NCBI RefSeq assembly: GCF_014197055.1
Contig: NZ_JACIEW010000011.1
Location: 16,805 to 80,804, forward strand
Direction: 5' to 3'
Length of the DNA stretch: 64,000 bases
Source of the DNA: Devosia subaequoris
GTDB taxonomy: Bacteria > Pseudomonadota > Alphaproteobacteria > Rhizobiales > Devosiaceae
Positions within the stretch are counted from its first letter, which is position 1; each line of letters starts with the position of its first letter. Under the pieces are notes generated by a model. That model had not been told where the DNA came from, did not search any database, and saw only the letters and a program-made list of their open reading frames with translations. The translations under genes and the position numbers were made by a program. Positions 54,096 through 63,925 of the stretch are shown piece by piece.

Positions 54096-54647
54096 ATGCC
54101 CCTTTATGCCCTTGATGGACAAGCACCGAAAATCGATCCGCAAACCGCCTGGATAGCGCCCACGGCCGTTCTGGTCGGCAAGATTGTAATGCATGCGGAT
54201 GCCAGCATCTGGTTTGGCGTCGTCGCGCGCGGAGATAATGAGGAGATTACGATTGGTGAGGGCAGCAATGTGCAAGAGAACTCGGTGCTTCACACCGATC
54301 TGGGGCATCCGCTGACAATCGGGAAAGGCTGCACCATCGGCCACAAAGCGATGCTGCACGGCTGCACGATCGGCGACAACACCCTGATCGGCATGGGGGC
54401 GACCGTGCTTAATGGCGCGCGCATTGGTCAAAACTGCCTGATTGGCGCCGGAGCATTGATCACGGAGGGCAAGGAGATTCCGGATGGGTCTCTTGTAGTT
54501 GGCAGTCCAGGAAAGGTGCTGAGATCACTGGACGCAGATGCAATTGCTGCCTTGGAGCGTTCCGCATCGGGGTATGTGCTGAACGCGCGCCGCTTCGCCA
54601 AAGGGCTGGTGGCAATGGAGGCCTCCAGAGACTTTGACCCTGCATGA
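54096..54647 (+). CDS. Gamma carbonic anhydrase family protein
   Basis: A 183-residue left-handed beta-helix protein of the gamma-carbonic-anhydrase (CaiE/PaaY/YrdA) family. Repeats run through [23 protein letters not shown] and [16 protein letters not shown]; the three metal-type histidines appear in SVLHTD, GHKAML and LHGC. Whether it hydrates CO2 is unknown; many members have other thioesterase or unknown roles. GGGAGGAAACC precedes the ATG. Confidence 0.9.
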   Translation: MPLYALDGQAPKIDPQTAWIAPTAVLVGKIVMHADASIWFGVVARGDNEEITIGEGSNVQENSVLHTDLGHPLTIGKGCTIGHKAMLHGCTIGDNTLIGMGATVLNGARIGQNCLIGAGALITEGKEIPDGSLVVGSPGKVLRSLDADAIAALERSASGYVLNARRFAKGLVAMEASRDFDPA

Positions 54648-54808
54648 GTGCAGTGGGCTTCTCATCCAGCTCGGCGCCGCCCGACGACAACTCGCTCAGG
54701 GGCCCCGCTGACGCATGATCGTGAGGGCGTCACGCGCGTTGCCCATTCGATTGACTGGCCGATGCCGCCGGATCGATCCGGCGACATCGTGTTTCGGTTT
54801 AACCCGCG

Positions 54809-56092
54809 TCAGGCGGAGCGGTTCTTGTTGTAGAGATCGAAGAACACAGCTGCGAGCAGCACCACGCCCTTGATCATCTGCTGCCAGTCGATATTGACGC
54901 CCATGATCGACATGCCGTTGTTCATCACGCCCATGATGAAGGCACCGATCACCGCGCCGGCGACCTGGCCAACCCCGCCCAGCGCCGAAGCGCCACCAAT
55001 GAACACGGCCGCGATCACATCCAACTCGAGCCCCTGCCCGGCCTTCGGCGTCGCCGAGTTGAGGCGCGCCGCATAAATCATGCCGGCGAGTGCCGCCAGG
55101 GCACCCATGATGGCAAAGATGTAGAAGGTGGTGCGTTCGGTCTTGATGCCCGAGAGGGCCGCAGCCTTGAGGTTACCACCCAGGGCGTAGATACGGCGCC
55201 CGAAGGTCAGGCGCTTGGTCATGAACACGAAGAAGGCGATCAACACGCCCATCACCACCAGCACGTTGGGCAGGCCGCGATAGGAAGCGAGCATGTAGGC
55301 GAAGAACAGCACCAAGGCTGCAATCACCACATTCTTGATGACAAACAGGCTGAACGGTTCGACGTCATAGCCGCGCGCCAGGCGGCGGCCACGCCCCCGG
55401 ATCGAGAAGAACACCATGCCGACAATGGCCAGGATGGCGATCACCATGGTCGTGGAGTGCAACACCACGTTCTGCCCGTTCTCAGCCAGCCAGGGCATGG
55501 TGATCGGGCCCACGATATCGGGAATAAAACCGGCCGAGAGCATTTGAAACTCGGGAGGGAACGGACCAACCGACTTTCCGGACAGGATAGCCAGCGACAG
55601 CCCCTTGAAAATCAACATGCCGGCCAGCGTGACGATGAAGGCGGGCACCCGGTGATAGGCAATGATGTAGCCCTGCGCGGCACCAATGGCCGCGCCAGCC
55701 AGCAGACAGATGGCGCCGGCCACCAGCGGATGGGCCAGGAAGGCCAGTTCGGGGGGGAAATTCCAGCCCACCATGAGCATGGCCGCCAAAGCACCGATGA
55801 AGCCGGAGACCGAACCGACCGACAGGTCGATGTGACCGGCCACGATGACCAACAGCATGCCCAGCGCCATCACGATGATGTAGCTGTTCTGCAGGATGAT
55901 GTTGGTCAGGTTCACCGGCTTGAACAGCACGCCATTGGTGAAATACTGGAAAAACAGCATGATGAGGATCAGCGCCAGTAGCAGACCGTAATCGCGCATA
56001 TTGGCGCGCAGAGCGCCCATTAGCGTCAATTCATGGGTCTGAGCCGGCTGGGCCGCGGAACCGGTTCCGGTCGGTGCAGTTTCGGTGGTCAT
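54809..56092 (-). CDS. gguB: Multiple-monosaccharide ABC transporter permease (GguB/MmsB)
   Basis: A 427-residue permease of the CUT2 family with about eleven hydrophobic segments. It has the motifs [21 protein letters not shown] and [19 protein letters not shown], and a long helical extension in the middle that distinguishes the XylH/GguB group from the shorter RbsC type. It overlaps gguA by 4 bp. With ChvE and GguA it imports glucose, galactose, arabinose or xylose in Agrobacterium-type systems. Confidence 0.9.
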   Translation of the reverse strand: MTTETAPTGTGSAAQPAQTHELTLMGALRANMRDYGLLLALILIMLFFQYFTNGVLFKPVNLTNIILQNSYIIVMALGMLLVIVAGHIDLSVGSVSGFIGALAAMLMVGWNFPPELAFLAHPLVAGAICLLAGAAIGAAQGYIIAYHRVPAFIVTLAGMLIFKGLSLAILSGKSVGPFPPEFQMLSAGFIPDIVGPITMPWLAENGQNVVLHSTTMVIAILAIVGMVFFSIRGRGRRLARGYDVEPFSLFVIKNVVIAALVLFFAYMLASYRGLPNVLVVMGVLIAFFVFMTKRLTFGRRIYALGGNLKAAALSGIKTERTTFYIFAIMGALAALAGMIYAARLNSATPKAGQGLELDVIAAVFIGGASALGGVGQVAGAVIGAFIMGVMNNGMSIMGVNIDWQQMIKGVVLLAAVFFDLYNKNRSA

Positions 56093-57621
56093 GATGCCTT
56101 TCCTTCGGCGCGCACGATGGAGCGCATGATCTTTTCCTGGCTCGCCTCGCTGGTGGGCATTTCGCCCACGATGCGGCCTTCATTCATAACATAGAGACGG
56201 TCGGTGATGCCCAGGAGCTCGGGCATTTCCGAAGAGATCACCAGGATCGCCTTCCCCTGGGCGGCGAGCTGATTGATGATGGTGTAAATCTCATACTTGG
56301 CCCCCACGTCGATGCCGCGGGTCGGCTCATCGAGAATGAGCACATCGGGATTGGCGTAGAGCCATTTGCTCAACACCACTTTTTGCTGGTTGCCGCCAGA
56401 GAGGTTGCCCACGACCTGATAGACGCTGGAGGAGCGGATATTGGTCTTTCTGCGGTAGTCATTGGCCGCGTCGAGTTCAGCCAGATCATCGATCACGTTC
56501 CAGCGAGACACACCCCTCAAATTGGCAATGGTGGTGTTGTGCTTGATGTGGTCGATCAGGTTCAGGCCATAGGTCTTGCGGTCCTCGGTGGCATAGGCAA
56601 TGCCATTGCGGATCGACTTGTCGACGCTTGAGGTGTCTACCTTCTGACCGTTGACAAAGACTTCCCCGGAAATCTTCTGCCCATAGGATTTACCGAATAC
56701 GCTCATGGCAAACTCGGTGCGACCCGAGCCCATCAGGCCGGCAATACCGACGACCTCGCCCTTGCGAAGCGAGATGTTCACGTCGCGAATGATCTGCCGC
56801 TCGCGATGCTGGGGATGGAAGACGTTCCAGTTGCGCACCTCGAGCACCACTTCGCCCACATTCGGAGTGCGTGCGGGATAGCGGTCGTTCAGCGCGCGGC
56901 CCACCATCGAGGTGATGATGCGATCCTCGGTGATGTCCTCGGTGTTCATCGTCTCGATCGACTTGCCGTCGCGGATGACGGTCACGCGGTCGGCGATGCG
57001 GGAGATCTCGTTGAGCTTGTGGCTGATGATGATCGAGGTAATGCCCTGCTTCTTGAACTCGAGCAACAGGTCGAGCAGTGCCTGGCTGTCCTTTTCGGAG
57101 AGCGACGCGGTAGGCTCGTCTAGAATGAGCAATTGCACCTGCTTGGAGAGCGCCTTGGCGATCTCGACGAGCTGCTGCTTGCCCACCCCGATATTGGTGA
57201 TCAGCGTATCGGGATCTTCCTTGAGCCCCACCATTTTGAGCAGTTTGCGCGCGCCATCGCGGGTCTCGTCCCAGTCGATAATGCCGCCCCTGGTCTGCTC
57301 ATTGCCCAGAAAGATGTTCTCGGCAATCGAGAGCAGCGGTACCAGTGCCAGCTCCTGATGGATGATGACGATGCCCTTGTGCTCGCTGTCGCTGATCGAT
57401 TTGAAGTGCTGCTCTTCACCCCGATAAATGATCTGCCCGTCATACGAGCCGGTGGGATAGACCCCGCTCAGCACCTTCATCAGGGTGGATTTGCCCGCGC
57501 CGTTCTCGCCGCAAATGGCGTGAATCTCGCCCTCGCGCACATCCAGATTGACGTCGGACAGCGCCTTGACGCCGGGGAAGGTCTTGGTGATGCCGCGCAT
57601 CTCCAGAATGGTTTTGGTCAT
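56089..57621 (-). CDS. gguA: Multiple-monosaccharide ABC transporter ATP-binding protein (GguA/MmsA)
   Basis: A 510-residue ATPase with two nucleotide-binding domains. The N-terminal domain has Walker [10 protein letters not shown] and the [13 protein letters not shown] signature region. The C-terminal domain has a degenerate Walker A (GLMGSGRTE) and [15 protein letters not shown], as usual for CUT2 ATPases. It follows chvE after 154 bp that contain a terminator-like hairpin and overlaps gguB by 4 bp. Confidence 0.93.
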   Translation of the reverse strand: MTKTILEMRGITKTFPGVKALSDVNLDVREGEIHAICGENGAGKSTLMKVLSGVYPTGSYDGQIIYRGEEQHFKSISDSEHKGIVIIHQELALVPLLSIAENIFLGNEQTRGGIIDWDETRDGARKLLKMVGLKEDPDTLITNIGVGKQQLVEIAKALSKQVQLLILDEPTASLSEKDSQALLDLLLEFKKQGITSIIISHKLNEISRIADRVTVIRDGKSIETMNTEDITEDRIITSMVGRALNDRYPARTPNVGEVVLEVRNWNVFHPQHRERQIIRDVNISLRKGEVVGIAGLMGSGRTEFAMSVFGKSYGQKISGEVFVNGQKVDTSSVDKSIRNGIAYATEDRKTYGLNLIDHIKHNTTIANLRGVSRWNVIDDLAELDAANDYRRKTNIRSSSVYQVVGNLSGGNQQKVVLSKWLYANPDVLILDEPTRGIDVGAKYEIYTIINQLAAQGKAILVISSEMPELLGITDRLYVMNEGRIVGEMPTSEASQEKIMRSIVRAEGKAS

Positions 57622-57732
57622 GCTGACCCTGTCATTTCAGTGACCGACAATGGGCTCACCGGAGCTTCGCCCCTTATGAACCCGGCCCTCCGAGCGCCAA
57701 TAGACGGTTGGAAGGCCCGGTGAAATAGCCTG

Positions 57733-57760
57733 AAAAGGGACCCCGAATGAACGGGATCCC
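57733..57760 (-). terminator. Terminator-like hairpin between chvE and gguA
   Basis: On the minus strand GGGATCCCG (57760-57752) pairs with CGGGGTCCC (57745-57737), 9 bp with one G-T pair and a 6-base loop, followed by four T (57736-57733). It probably reduces read-through into gguAB and protects chvE mRNA. Confidence 0.65.
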
Positions 57761-57775
57761 CTGATCGCAAGCCGC

Positions 57776-58852
57776 TTACTGCAGCTCTTCAGCGTTGATG
57801 TAGCCTGAATCGACCACGCGCTCTTCGTAATTGGTGACGTCCACTTCATACGGGGTCAGCAGGATCGAGGGCACAACCTTGACGCCGTTGTCATAGGTCG
57901 AGGTGTCCAGACCGGTCGGCTCTTCGCCCGACAGCACGGTGTCGATGAGCTGGGCAGTGTACTGAGCCAGTTCACGGGTGTCCTTGAACACGGTCGAGTA
58001 CTGTTCGCCAGCAATGATTGCCTTGACCGAAGGGGTCTCTGCATCCTGGCCGGTGATGATCGGCCATTCGAGGTCGCCCGAGCCGTAACCAACGCCACGC
58101 AGCGAGGAGATGATACCGCGGCTCAGACCATCATAGGGGGAGAGCACGCCATGCACGCGGCTGCCGTCCGAATAGTTGGCCGACAGGATATTATCCATGC
58201 GTGCCTGGGCGACAGCGCCGTCCCAACGGAGCGTACCGACCTGCTCCATGCCCTGCTGACCCGACTTGATGACGATGTCACCAGCGTCGATCATAGGCTG
58301 CAGCACGGCCATGGCGCCGTCATAGAAGAAGAAGGCGTTGTTGTCGTCCGGCGAACCGCCGAACAGCTCGACATTCCAGGGCTTGTCGTCGCCGAAGCGC
58401 TGCTCAAGACCCTTCACCAGGCTGTTGGCCTGGAGCACGCCCACCTGGAAGTTGTCGAAAGTGGTATAGTAGTCGACATTGCCGCTTTCGCGGATCAGAC
58501 GGTCATAGGCAATGACCTTGACTCCCTGGTCGGCAGCGTTCTGCAGCACGGCTGAGAGCGTGGTGCCGTCGATGGAGCCGATCACGAGGACCTTGGCACC
58601 CTTGGTGACCATGTTCTCGACCTGGGCCAGCTGGTTCGGAATGTCGTCTTCTGCAAACTGCAGGTCGACAGAATAGCCCATGCCTTCAAGGGCAGTCTTG
58701 AGCTCGTTGCCGTCCGAGATCCAGCGCAGCGAGGACGAGGTCGGCATGGCAACGCCAATGAGACCCTTATCCTGGGCAAACGCACCGGTGACAGCGGTTG
58801 CGAGCATCGCACCCGTGGCGACCAGTGTCGCGATTGATTTGAGAACCTTCAC
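57776..58852 (-). CDS. chvE: ChvE-type multiple-monosaccharide-binding protein
   Basis: A 358-residue periplasmic sugar-binding protein with a signal peptide ending AFAQ. Mature start [22 protein letters not shown], then [21 protein letters not shown] and [17 protein letters not shown], match ChvE/XylF-like binders of glucose, galactose, arabinose and xylose. In Agrobacterium ChvE also signals through VirA; no such partner is here. The GTG at 58850-58852 has GGGAG about 7 bases upstream, so it is preferred over the in-frame ATG 33 codons earlier. Confidence 0.9.
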   Translation of the reverse strand: MKVLKSIATLVATGAMLATAVTGAFAQDKGLIGVAMPTSSSLRWISDGNELKTALEGMGYSVDLQFAEDDIPNQLAQVENMVTKGAKVLVIGSIDGTTLSAVLQNAADQGVKVIAYDRLIRESGNVDYYTTFDNFQVGVLQANSLVKGLEQRFGDDKPWNVELFGGSPDDNNAFFFYDGAMAVLQPMIDAGDIVIKSGQQGMEQVGTLRWDGAVAQARMDNILSANYSDGSRVHGVLSPYDGLSRGIISSLRGVGYGSGDLEWPIITGQDAETPSVKAIIAGEQYSTVFKDTRELAQYTAQLIDTVLSGEEPTGLDTSTYDNGVKVVPSILLTPYEVDVTNYEERVVDSGYINAEELQ

Positions 58853-59284
58853 GTCTCGACTCCCTAAAAACTTTCGAGATTGGTTGTTTGTGGTCTTCTG
58901 GGTTCGGAAAAATCTGACGGCTCTGGACCCAGCCATCATCGGCACAACCACAAGGTCGCACCATTGATCGCCGGCTGAAGCCGCCTCTGGATCAGGTCAA
59001 CACCCTTAGGGCATTGCCTTGTGGAACGATTTGAATCCTCCGGCACAGACAGCGGTTTGCCGCCATGATGGACTCTCCCAAGCCCGCGCGCTGGACGCTA
59101 GAATAATCAGATAGGCGTGTAAAGCGCCCTCGTGCCTGCCACCTAGTATTTTTCGACTATCGTAAAAAATGCAGGGCCTGCGGCGCGGCGCATGCGTGAT
59201 CTGTGGGCTCAGCGGCAGACGCACTATCGGGAGTTGCAACGGATCAAAAAAGCCGGCACAAACCTCTGAAGTTATCAGATATGT
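58853..59284. promoter_or_regulatory. 432-bp divergent control region between chvE and an FCD regulator
   Basis: No credible gene. A near-palindrome TTTTTCGA-CTA-TCGTAAAAA lies at 59149-59168 (one extra T in the right arm), and ATCAGATA occurs at 59106-59113 and again near 59275-59282. These are candidate sites for the FCD regulator or for sugar control of chvE. Confidence 0.4.
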
Positions 59285-60052
59285 TTGGAGTTGAGAATTT
59301 CTAGAACCGGTTCCTTATCCGGAGGAGGCAGCGCTGCGGCCGATGTTGCGGACGATCTGGCCAATGAGATCCTCACCGCGCTGACCCCGGGCGCCAGCCT
59401 GCCCAGCGAAGCCGAGCTGGCGAGCCGCTATGCGGTCAACCGCCTGACCATTCGCGAGGCGATCAAGCTGCTTGCGGGGCGCGGTCTGCTGGACATCGCG
59501 CGTGGCCGAAAAGCTGTGGTGCGAGAGCCGGATGGTGCGGCCTTTTCGGATTTTCTAACATCGCTGTTGCATAATGACTCCAAGAGCCTTTTCGATCTGA
59601 TCGAGGTCCGGCTCTCGCTCGAAGTGCAAAGCGCGACCCTGGCCGCAAAGCGCGCCAACCGCGCGGGGATTGCCGCCATCGAAAGCGCGTTGCACGGGAT
59701 GCAGGACAATGCGGACGCTGCCATAAAGGGGGACCCAGCGGCCGACCGCCGCTTCCACGATTTCGATGTGGGGTTCCATGAAGCGGTGGCCCTGGCCAGT
59801 GGCAACCGTATCCTGGGCTATCTGTTCGAGGCCATGTCGGCCCAACTCCGGTACGGGATCCAAATCAGCCGGCGCGGACACACCAATCGCGGGCACACGC
59901 TGTACGACACCATTGCCTGGCATGAACGTATTCTTGATGCCATCCGGGCGGGCAATGCCCGTGCCGCTGGCGAAGCCATGCGCCAGCACTTGAAAGATAC
60001 CGAGAACGACATCCGCAATGCACTCTCGAACATGGCGGACCAGCCAGCCTGA
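59285..60052 (+). CDS. GntR family regulator, FadR/FCD type
   Basis: A 255-residue regulator. The winged helix (about 20-75; DDLANEILTALTPGASLPSE and AVNRLTIREAIKLLAGRG) is followed by the FCD domain with FHDFDVGFHEAVALASGN and two later histidines. The start is uncertain: TTG at 59285 and TTG at 59291 are the only in-frame candidates near the conserved region, and no clear ribosome site precedes either. It is divergent from chvE and upstream of the taurine-type transporter; either could be its target. Confidence 0.85.
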   Translation: MELRISRTGSLSGGGSAAADVADDLANEILTALTPGASLPSEAELASRYAVNRLTIREAIKLLAGRGLLDIARGRKAVVREPDGAAFSDFLTSLLHNDSKSLFDLIEVRLSLEVQSATLAAKRANRAGIAAIESALHGMQDNADAAIKGDPAADRRFHDFDVGFHEAVALASGNRILGYLFEAMSAQLRYGIQISRRGHTNRGHTLYDTIAWHERILDAIRAGNARAAGEAMRQHLKDTENDIRNALSNMADQPA

Positions 60053-60096
60053 TGGCATTATTGGCCCAAGGATACGGCGACTAGGCACTATGCCGG

Positions 60097-60125
60097 TTGA
60101 CGCGCATGCCGGTGCGCGCTTATCG
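60097..60125 (+). promoter_or_regulatory. Possible promoter of the taurine/nitrate-type ABC operon
   Basis: TTGACG (60097-60102), 17 bases, then TTATCG (60120-60125), about 100 bases before the permease start. The -10 element is a weak match. Confidence 0.35.
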
Positions 60126-60228
60126 CCAGTTGTGCAGAATTCGCTGGGCCTTACCATCAGGTGCGATCTGTTGCTGACTGGCCGCGATGCTGGGGCAGGG
60201 TCGCAGCCCATTTCACGGAGACCTGGCA

Positions 60229-61002
60229 TTGGCTAGACGTTCGGAGCAAGCTTTGGCCTCGCCCTGGCTGGTCGCCGCCATGCGGCTGGGTGTTCTGGCG
60301 CTGCTCTTGTTGCTCTGGGCGCTGGCCGCCGACAATGTCAGCCGAAATATCATCCCCTCGCCGTTGGAAACGCTTGAGGCCGCCGAGCGCCTCTGGGCGG
60401 ATGGCCGGTTGCCGGGAGCACTCGGAACGAGCCTTGTGACCTATCTCGGCGGTTTCGCGCTGGCCGTCGTGTTTGCATTGCCGCTCGGCATTGTCATGGG
60501 CGCGTTCGGCCTGTTGGGCCGAACCATCGAAATCTATGTCTACGCGCTGGCGGCGACGCCGCGGGTAGCGTTCATCCCTCTCATCATCCTCACGCTCGGA
60601 CTGGGCATCGAGGCCAAGCTGTTCGTGGTGTTTCTGGGCGCCGTGATGCCGATCATCATCAATACCTATGCCGGGGTGCGCCAGGCAGACCCGGACCTGG
60701 TTGAAATGGCCCGAAGCGTTGGCGCTTCGCGCGGCCGCACTTTCAGGGCTATCGTGCTGCCCGGTGCTGTGCCTTATGTGCTGGCGGGCCTGCGCATCGG
60801 GGCCACGATCGGCCTGATCAATACCGTGGTTGCCGAGCTCTACACAGCCGTGACCGGCCTGGGCGGGCTTCTGGCCCTTTATGGCAATACCTTCCGCATG
60901 GCCGAGTACTTCGTCATCGTCCTGACGCTGGCCGCAATCGGGGTCGTCGTCACCGAACTACTGCGTTTGCTTGAACTTCGCCTGACACGCTGGTCGAACT
61001 GA
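60229..61002 (+). CDS. ABC transporter permease (nitrate/sulfonate/taurine type)
   Basis: A 257-residue permease with about six helices and the EAA loop DLVEMARSVGASRGRTFRAIVLPG of the SsuC/TauC family. The substrate is unknown. The TTG at 60229 has GGAG 8 bases upstream (60217-60220), whereas the ATG at 60187, which would add 14 residues, lacks one; the start is therefore ambiguous. It is first in a permease, binding protein, ATPase operon. Confidence 0.88.
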   Translation: MARRSEQALASPWLVAAMRLGVLALLLLLWALAADNVSRNIIPSPLETLEAAERLWADGRLPGALGTSLVTYLGGFALAVVFALPLGIVMGAFGLLGRTIEIYVYALAATPRVAFIPLIILTLGLGIEAKLFVVFLGAVMPIIINTYAGVRQADPDLVEMARSVGASRGRTFRAIVLPGAVPYVLAGLRIGATIGLINTVVAELYTAVTGLGGLLALYGNTFRMAEYFVIVLTLAAIGVVVTELLRLLELRLTRWSN

Positions 61003-61029
61003 ATACCAAAGAGAACGAGACCTTATCCA

Positions 61030-62058
61030 ATGCCATCCAAGCTCACCCGCCTTCTAGCCCCGTTTGTCATTCTGGGTGCGTTTTCCGTCTGTGCCATGGC
61101 CCAGTCGGATGCGCCCTTTCGACTGATCGTCACCCATCTCGAGCCACCATTGGTGCCCAATTCGGTGATGGACCTGGCTGAAACGCTCGGCTATTTCGAC
61201 CAGGAGGGCGTGAATGTGGAACTGGTGCGCGTGCAACAGACACCCTCGGCGCTGGCAGCGCTGCAGGCGGGTGAAGGCGAGATGGCCAATATCGGCGTGG
61301 ATGCCTTGTTACAGGCCATTGCCGCCGGGGCGACTGACCTTCGTGCGGTGACCTCGCCCAACAAGGCGCTGCCGTTCCTGATCGCGGCGAAGGACGAGAT
61401 CACCTCCGTAGAAGACTTGGCCGGCGCCCGCTTCGGGGTCGGCCGGATCGGAAGCCTTGACTATTCGCTGTCATCATTGGTGCTGGACAGCATGGGCGCT
61501 AACATCGATCAGTCCCAGATTGTTGCGCTAGGCCAGCCCAATGTGCGGGCTCAGGCGCTGGCGGCCGGCCAGATCGACGCTACCACCATGTCGATCGGCA
61601 CCTGGCTGAGCCTGCCCGACACCACGGGCCTGCACGTGCTGGTCGACCAGGAGGCCTATTTTACCGCGGCGCCGCTGGTCAACAAGGTCAATGCCGTCCC
61701 GGGCAATGTGCTGGCCGAACGTCCCGATGACGTGGCCGCCGTCATTCGCGCCCTGATCCGCATCAGCCGCGATGTTGCGGCCGATCCGCAGGTCTGGGTG
61801 GAGGGCATGGCCGGGGCCCTGCCCAATGTCGACGCGGCTGTGCTGGATGCGTTGGTCGCAAGCTTTGCCACGAGCTGGAGCGTCAATGGCGGAATGAGCG
61901 CCGATGAGTTGGCCTATACGGCAGACTGGCTCTTCGGCACTGAAGACTTTTCCACGGCCACTCCGCTTGCGCTGGAAGACTGGGTGAGCTTTGTCCCGGC
62001 AGATGCGGCGCTGGCTACGCTGGGCACTGTCGAAGACATGGACCCCGCCGATCGATGA
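61030..62058 (+). CDS. ABC transporter substrate-binding protein (NMT1/SsuA type)
   Basis: A 342-residue periplasmic protein with a signal peptide to about CAMAQ (residue 25). It belongs to the NMT1/THI5-like and SsuA group: MDLAETLGYFDQEGVNVELV, then QAGEGEMANIGVDALLQAIAAG and FGVGRIGSLDYSLSS. These bind sulfonates, nitrate, pyrimidine precursors or similar compounds, and the ligand is not evident. It overlaps the ATPase gene by 4 bp. Confidence 0.85.
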   Translation: MPSKLTRLLAPFVILGAFSVCAMAQSDAPFRLIVTHLEPPLVPNSVMDLAETLGYFDQEGVNVELVRVQQTPSALAALQAGEGEMANIGVDALLQAIAAGATDLRAVTSPNKALPFLIAAKDEITSVEDLAGARFGVGRIGSLDYSLSSLVLDSMGANIDQSQIVALGQPNVRAQALAAGQIDATTMSIGTWLSLPDTTGLHVLVDQEAYFTAAPLVNKVNAVPGNVLAERPDDVAAVIRALIRISRDVAADPQVWVEGMAGALPNVDAAVLDALVASFATSWSVNGGMSADELAYTADWLFGTEDFSTATPLALEDWVSFVPADAALATLGTVEDMDPADR

Positions 62059-62894
62059 GCGATCACCCGCCCGTTCCCGAGATGGTTCATTCGTCCACGC
62101 GCGGGCGGGCCATTCGCTTTGCCAAGGTCAGCAAAGATTTCACTACGGGCAATGGTAGGCGGATCAGCGCTGTGCGCCAGGTCGATCTCGAGATTGCCGA
62201 ACAGCAATTCGTCGCCCTGATCGGCCCGTCGGGTTGTGGCAAAAGCACGCTGCTGCGTCTGGCGGACGGGCTGCTGGAACCGGATATGGGCCAGATCAAG
62301 CTCGGCGATACCTCGCCGCGGCCGGGCCCGGCTACCGGCATGGTGTTCCAGAACTTCCGCCTCATCCCCTGGCGCAGCATTGCAGGCAATGTCGGCTTTG
62401 CCCTCGAAGGACAGGGCCTGGATACAGCAGAGCTGAATCAGCGCGTGCGAATGCAACTTGAGCAGGTCGGCCTGGCGCAATGGGCCAACCATTATCCGGC
62501 CCAACTGTCGGGCGGCATGCGGCAACGTGTGGCGCTGGCGCGCGCGCTGATTGGCCGGCCGGACGTGCTGCTGATGGATGAGCCCTTTGCGAGCCTGGAC
62601 GCCCAGACGCGTGAGTTGATGCAGGATGATCTACTAGCGCTGTGGGAGCATCATCGACCCACCGTGCTGTTCGTGACCCATAGCGTGGATGAGGCCCTGC
62701 TGCTGGCCGACCGGGTGATCGTGATGGGCGGCGGCGCCGTACTCGAAGACCTGACGATCGACCTGCCGCGACCGCGCCGTAGCACCGATGCCCGGAGGGT
62801 CGCAGAATATGGCCGATTGCGCGAGCATTTGTGGTCGCGGATCCGGGACCTGGTGCTGGCGGATCCGGCATCGGCGTTTTTCGGCCGCCGCTAG
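62055..62894 (+). CDS. ABC transporter ATP-binding protein (SsuB/TauB type)
   Basis: A 279-residue ATPase with Walker A GPSGCGKST, signature LSGGMRQRVALARAL, Walker B VLLMDEPFASLD and the H-loop THSVDEALLLADRV. It energises the permease at 60229-61002. The gene starts at 62055, overlapping the binding-protein gene (ATGA). Confidence 0.92.
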   Translation: MSDHPPVPEMVHSSTRGRAIRFAKVSKDFTTGNGRRISAVRQVDLEIAEQQFVALIGPSGCGKSTLLRLADGLLEPDMGQIKLGDTSPRPGPATGMVFQNFRLIPWRSIAGNVGFALEGQGLDTAELNQRVRMQLEQVGLAQWANHYPAQLSGGMRQRVALARALIGRPDVLLMDEPFASLDAQTRELMQDDLLALWEHHRPTVLFVTHSVDEALLLADRVIVMGGGAVLEDLTIDLPRPRRSTDARRVAEYGRLREHLWSRIRDLVLADPASAFFGRR

Positions 62895-62982
62895 CCGGGC
62901 GGGCTGCCAGGGCATTGATCTCGGTTAAGCTACTGTTTCCAAGAGACCTTCTACGTAGCTCTCCAGACAAGGAGAACTCCGT

Positions 62983-63834
62983 ATGCCTGTGGCCGTACTC
63001 AATGTCCGTCCCACACGTCAAAGATCACTCGACCGCGTCCGCATGGACAATCGCAACAAAAGACTGGCCCTGGCCAGCGTGGGTGCACGGGTTCTGCTCT
63101 ATGCGCCGCGCGACGAACCCCGCCATGGCTATTTCGCCACCGCAGTTCTGACCGATGTGATCCCCGACATGACGCAGCGGCGTTTCATGTTTCTCAAACT
63201 TGAAGATGTCGCCCGCTTCACACACTGCATCCCGCTCGAAGCGCTTGCGGCTCCGATTGAGAGCCGAGCCTATCGGCATGATGGCAGCCTGGACTTTAGC
63301 CACTTTTCTCCCAGCATTCGGGCTCTCTTGCCAGAGGATCAAATTGCCGCTTTGGCACTCGCCAACCAAAATGGTGCAATAGACGGGTTCCAGATGCCGC
63401 AGGCGCCGGCATTGCACCATCGAGATGCACCGCCGCCCGCACGTCGTGGCAGGGTCGCCATATTGCGCAATGTGCAGTTGCGATGGTCAGTTCTGCAGGC
63501 TTATGGCACCGCCTGTGCAGTTTGTGGCGATGACAATTCGATCCACGCGATCGGCGCCCATGAGGTCGAAGTCTGTCACCTCAGGGCGCTCGCGCATGGC
63601 GGGCCGGATGAATTGACCAATGCCATGCCCATGTGCCGGACCCATCGCTGGTTCTATGACCGCGGCGGCTTCACGCTGGCCGATGCTGGCGGGATCATCC
63701 TGAGCAGTCTGGCACCGCCCGCGCTGCGCCGGCAACTGCATGGCCGGCAAGCGGCGCGTTTCCCCAATGCAGTGCAGGCCTGGCCACGGGCCGAGCACCT
63801 GCAGTTTCACCGCGATCACGTGTTTCTGGGGTAG
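62983..63834 (+). CDS. HNH endonuclease domain protein
   Basis: A 283-residue protein. The C-terminal part (about 165-240) carries an HNH_2-type nuclease motif: CAVC zinc-type pair, then VEVCHLRALAHGGPDELTNAMP with the histidine and asparagine, and CRTHRWFYDRGGF with the last histidine. The N-terminal half is unrecognised. This layout is common in restriction-like proteins, but no methylase is adjacent, so I make no restriction-modification claim. The ATG has AAGGAG 8 bases upstream. It converges on the rRNA operon. Confidence 0.85.
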   Translation: MPVAVLNVRPTRQRSLDRVRMDNRNKRLALASVGARVLLYAPRDEPRHGYFATAVLTDVIPDMTQRRFMFLKLEDVARFTHCIPLEALAAPIESRAYRHDGSLDFSHFSPSIRALLPEDQIAALALANQNGAIDGFQMPQAPALHHRDAPPPARRGRVAILRNVQLRWSVLQAYGTACAVCGDDNSIHAIGAHEVEVCHLRALAHGGPDELTNAMPMCRTHRWFYDRGGFTLADAGGIILSSLAPPALRRQLHGRQAARFPNAVQAWPRAEHLQFHRDHVFLG

Positions 63835-63860
63835 ATACGAAGCGCAGGCCAGAACGCAAA

Positions 63861-63890
63861 ACGCCCCCGCTGATTTGCGGGGGCGTTTTT
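63861..63890. terminator. Strong bidirectional intrinsic terminator
   Basis: ACGCCCCCGC (63861-63870) pairs perfectly with GCGGGGGCGT (63877-63886) across a 6-base loop. A T-run follows on the plus strand (to 63890), and on the minus strand the AAAA at 63858-63861 gives a T-run. It ends both the HNH gene and the rRNA operon. Confidence 0.92.
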
Positions 63891-63925
63891 GTATTGGTTT
63901 TGTGGAGAGAGTGTGTGTTTTTGGC

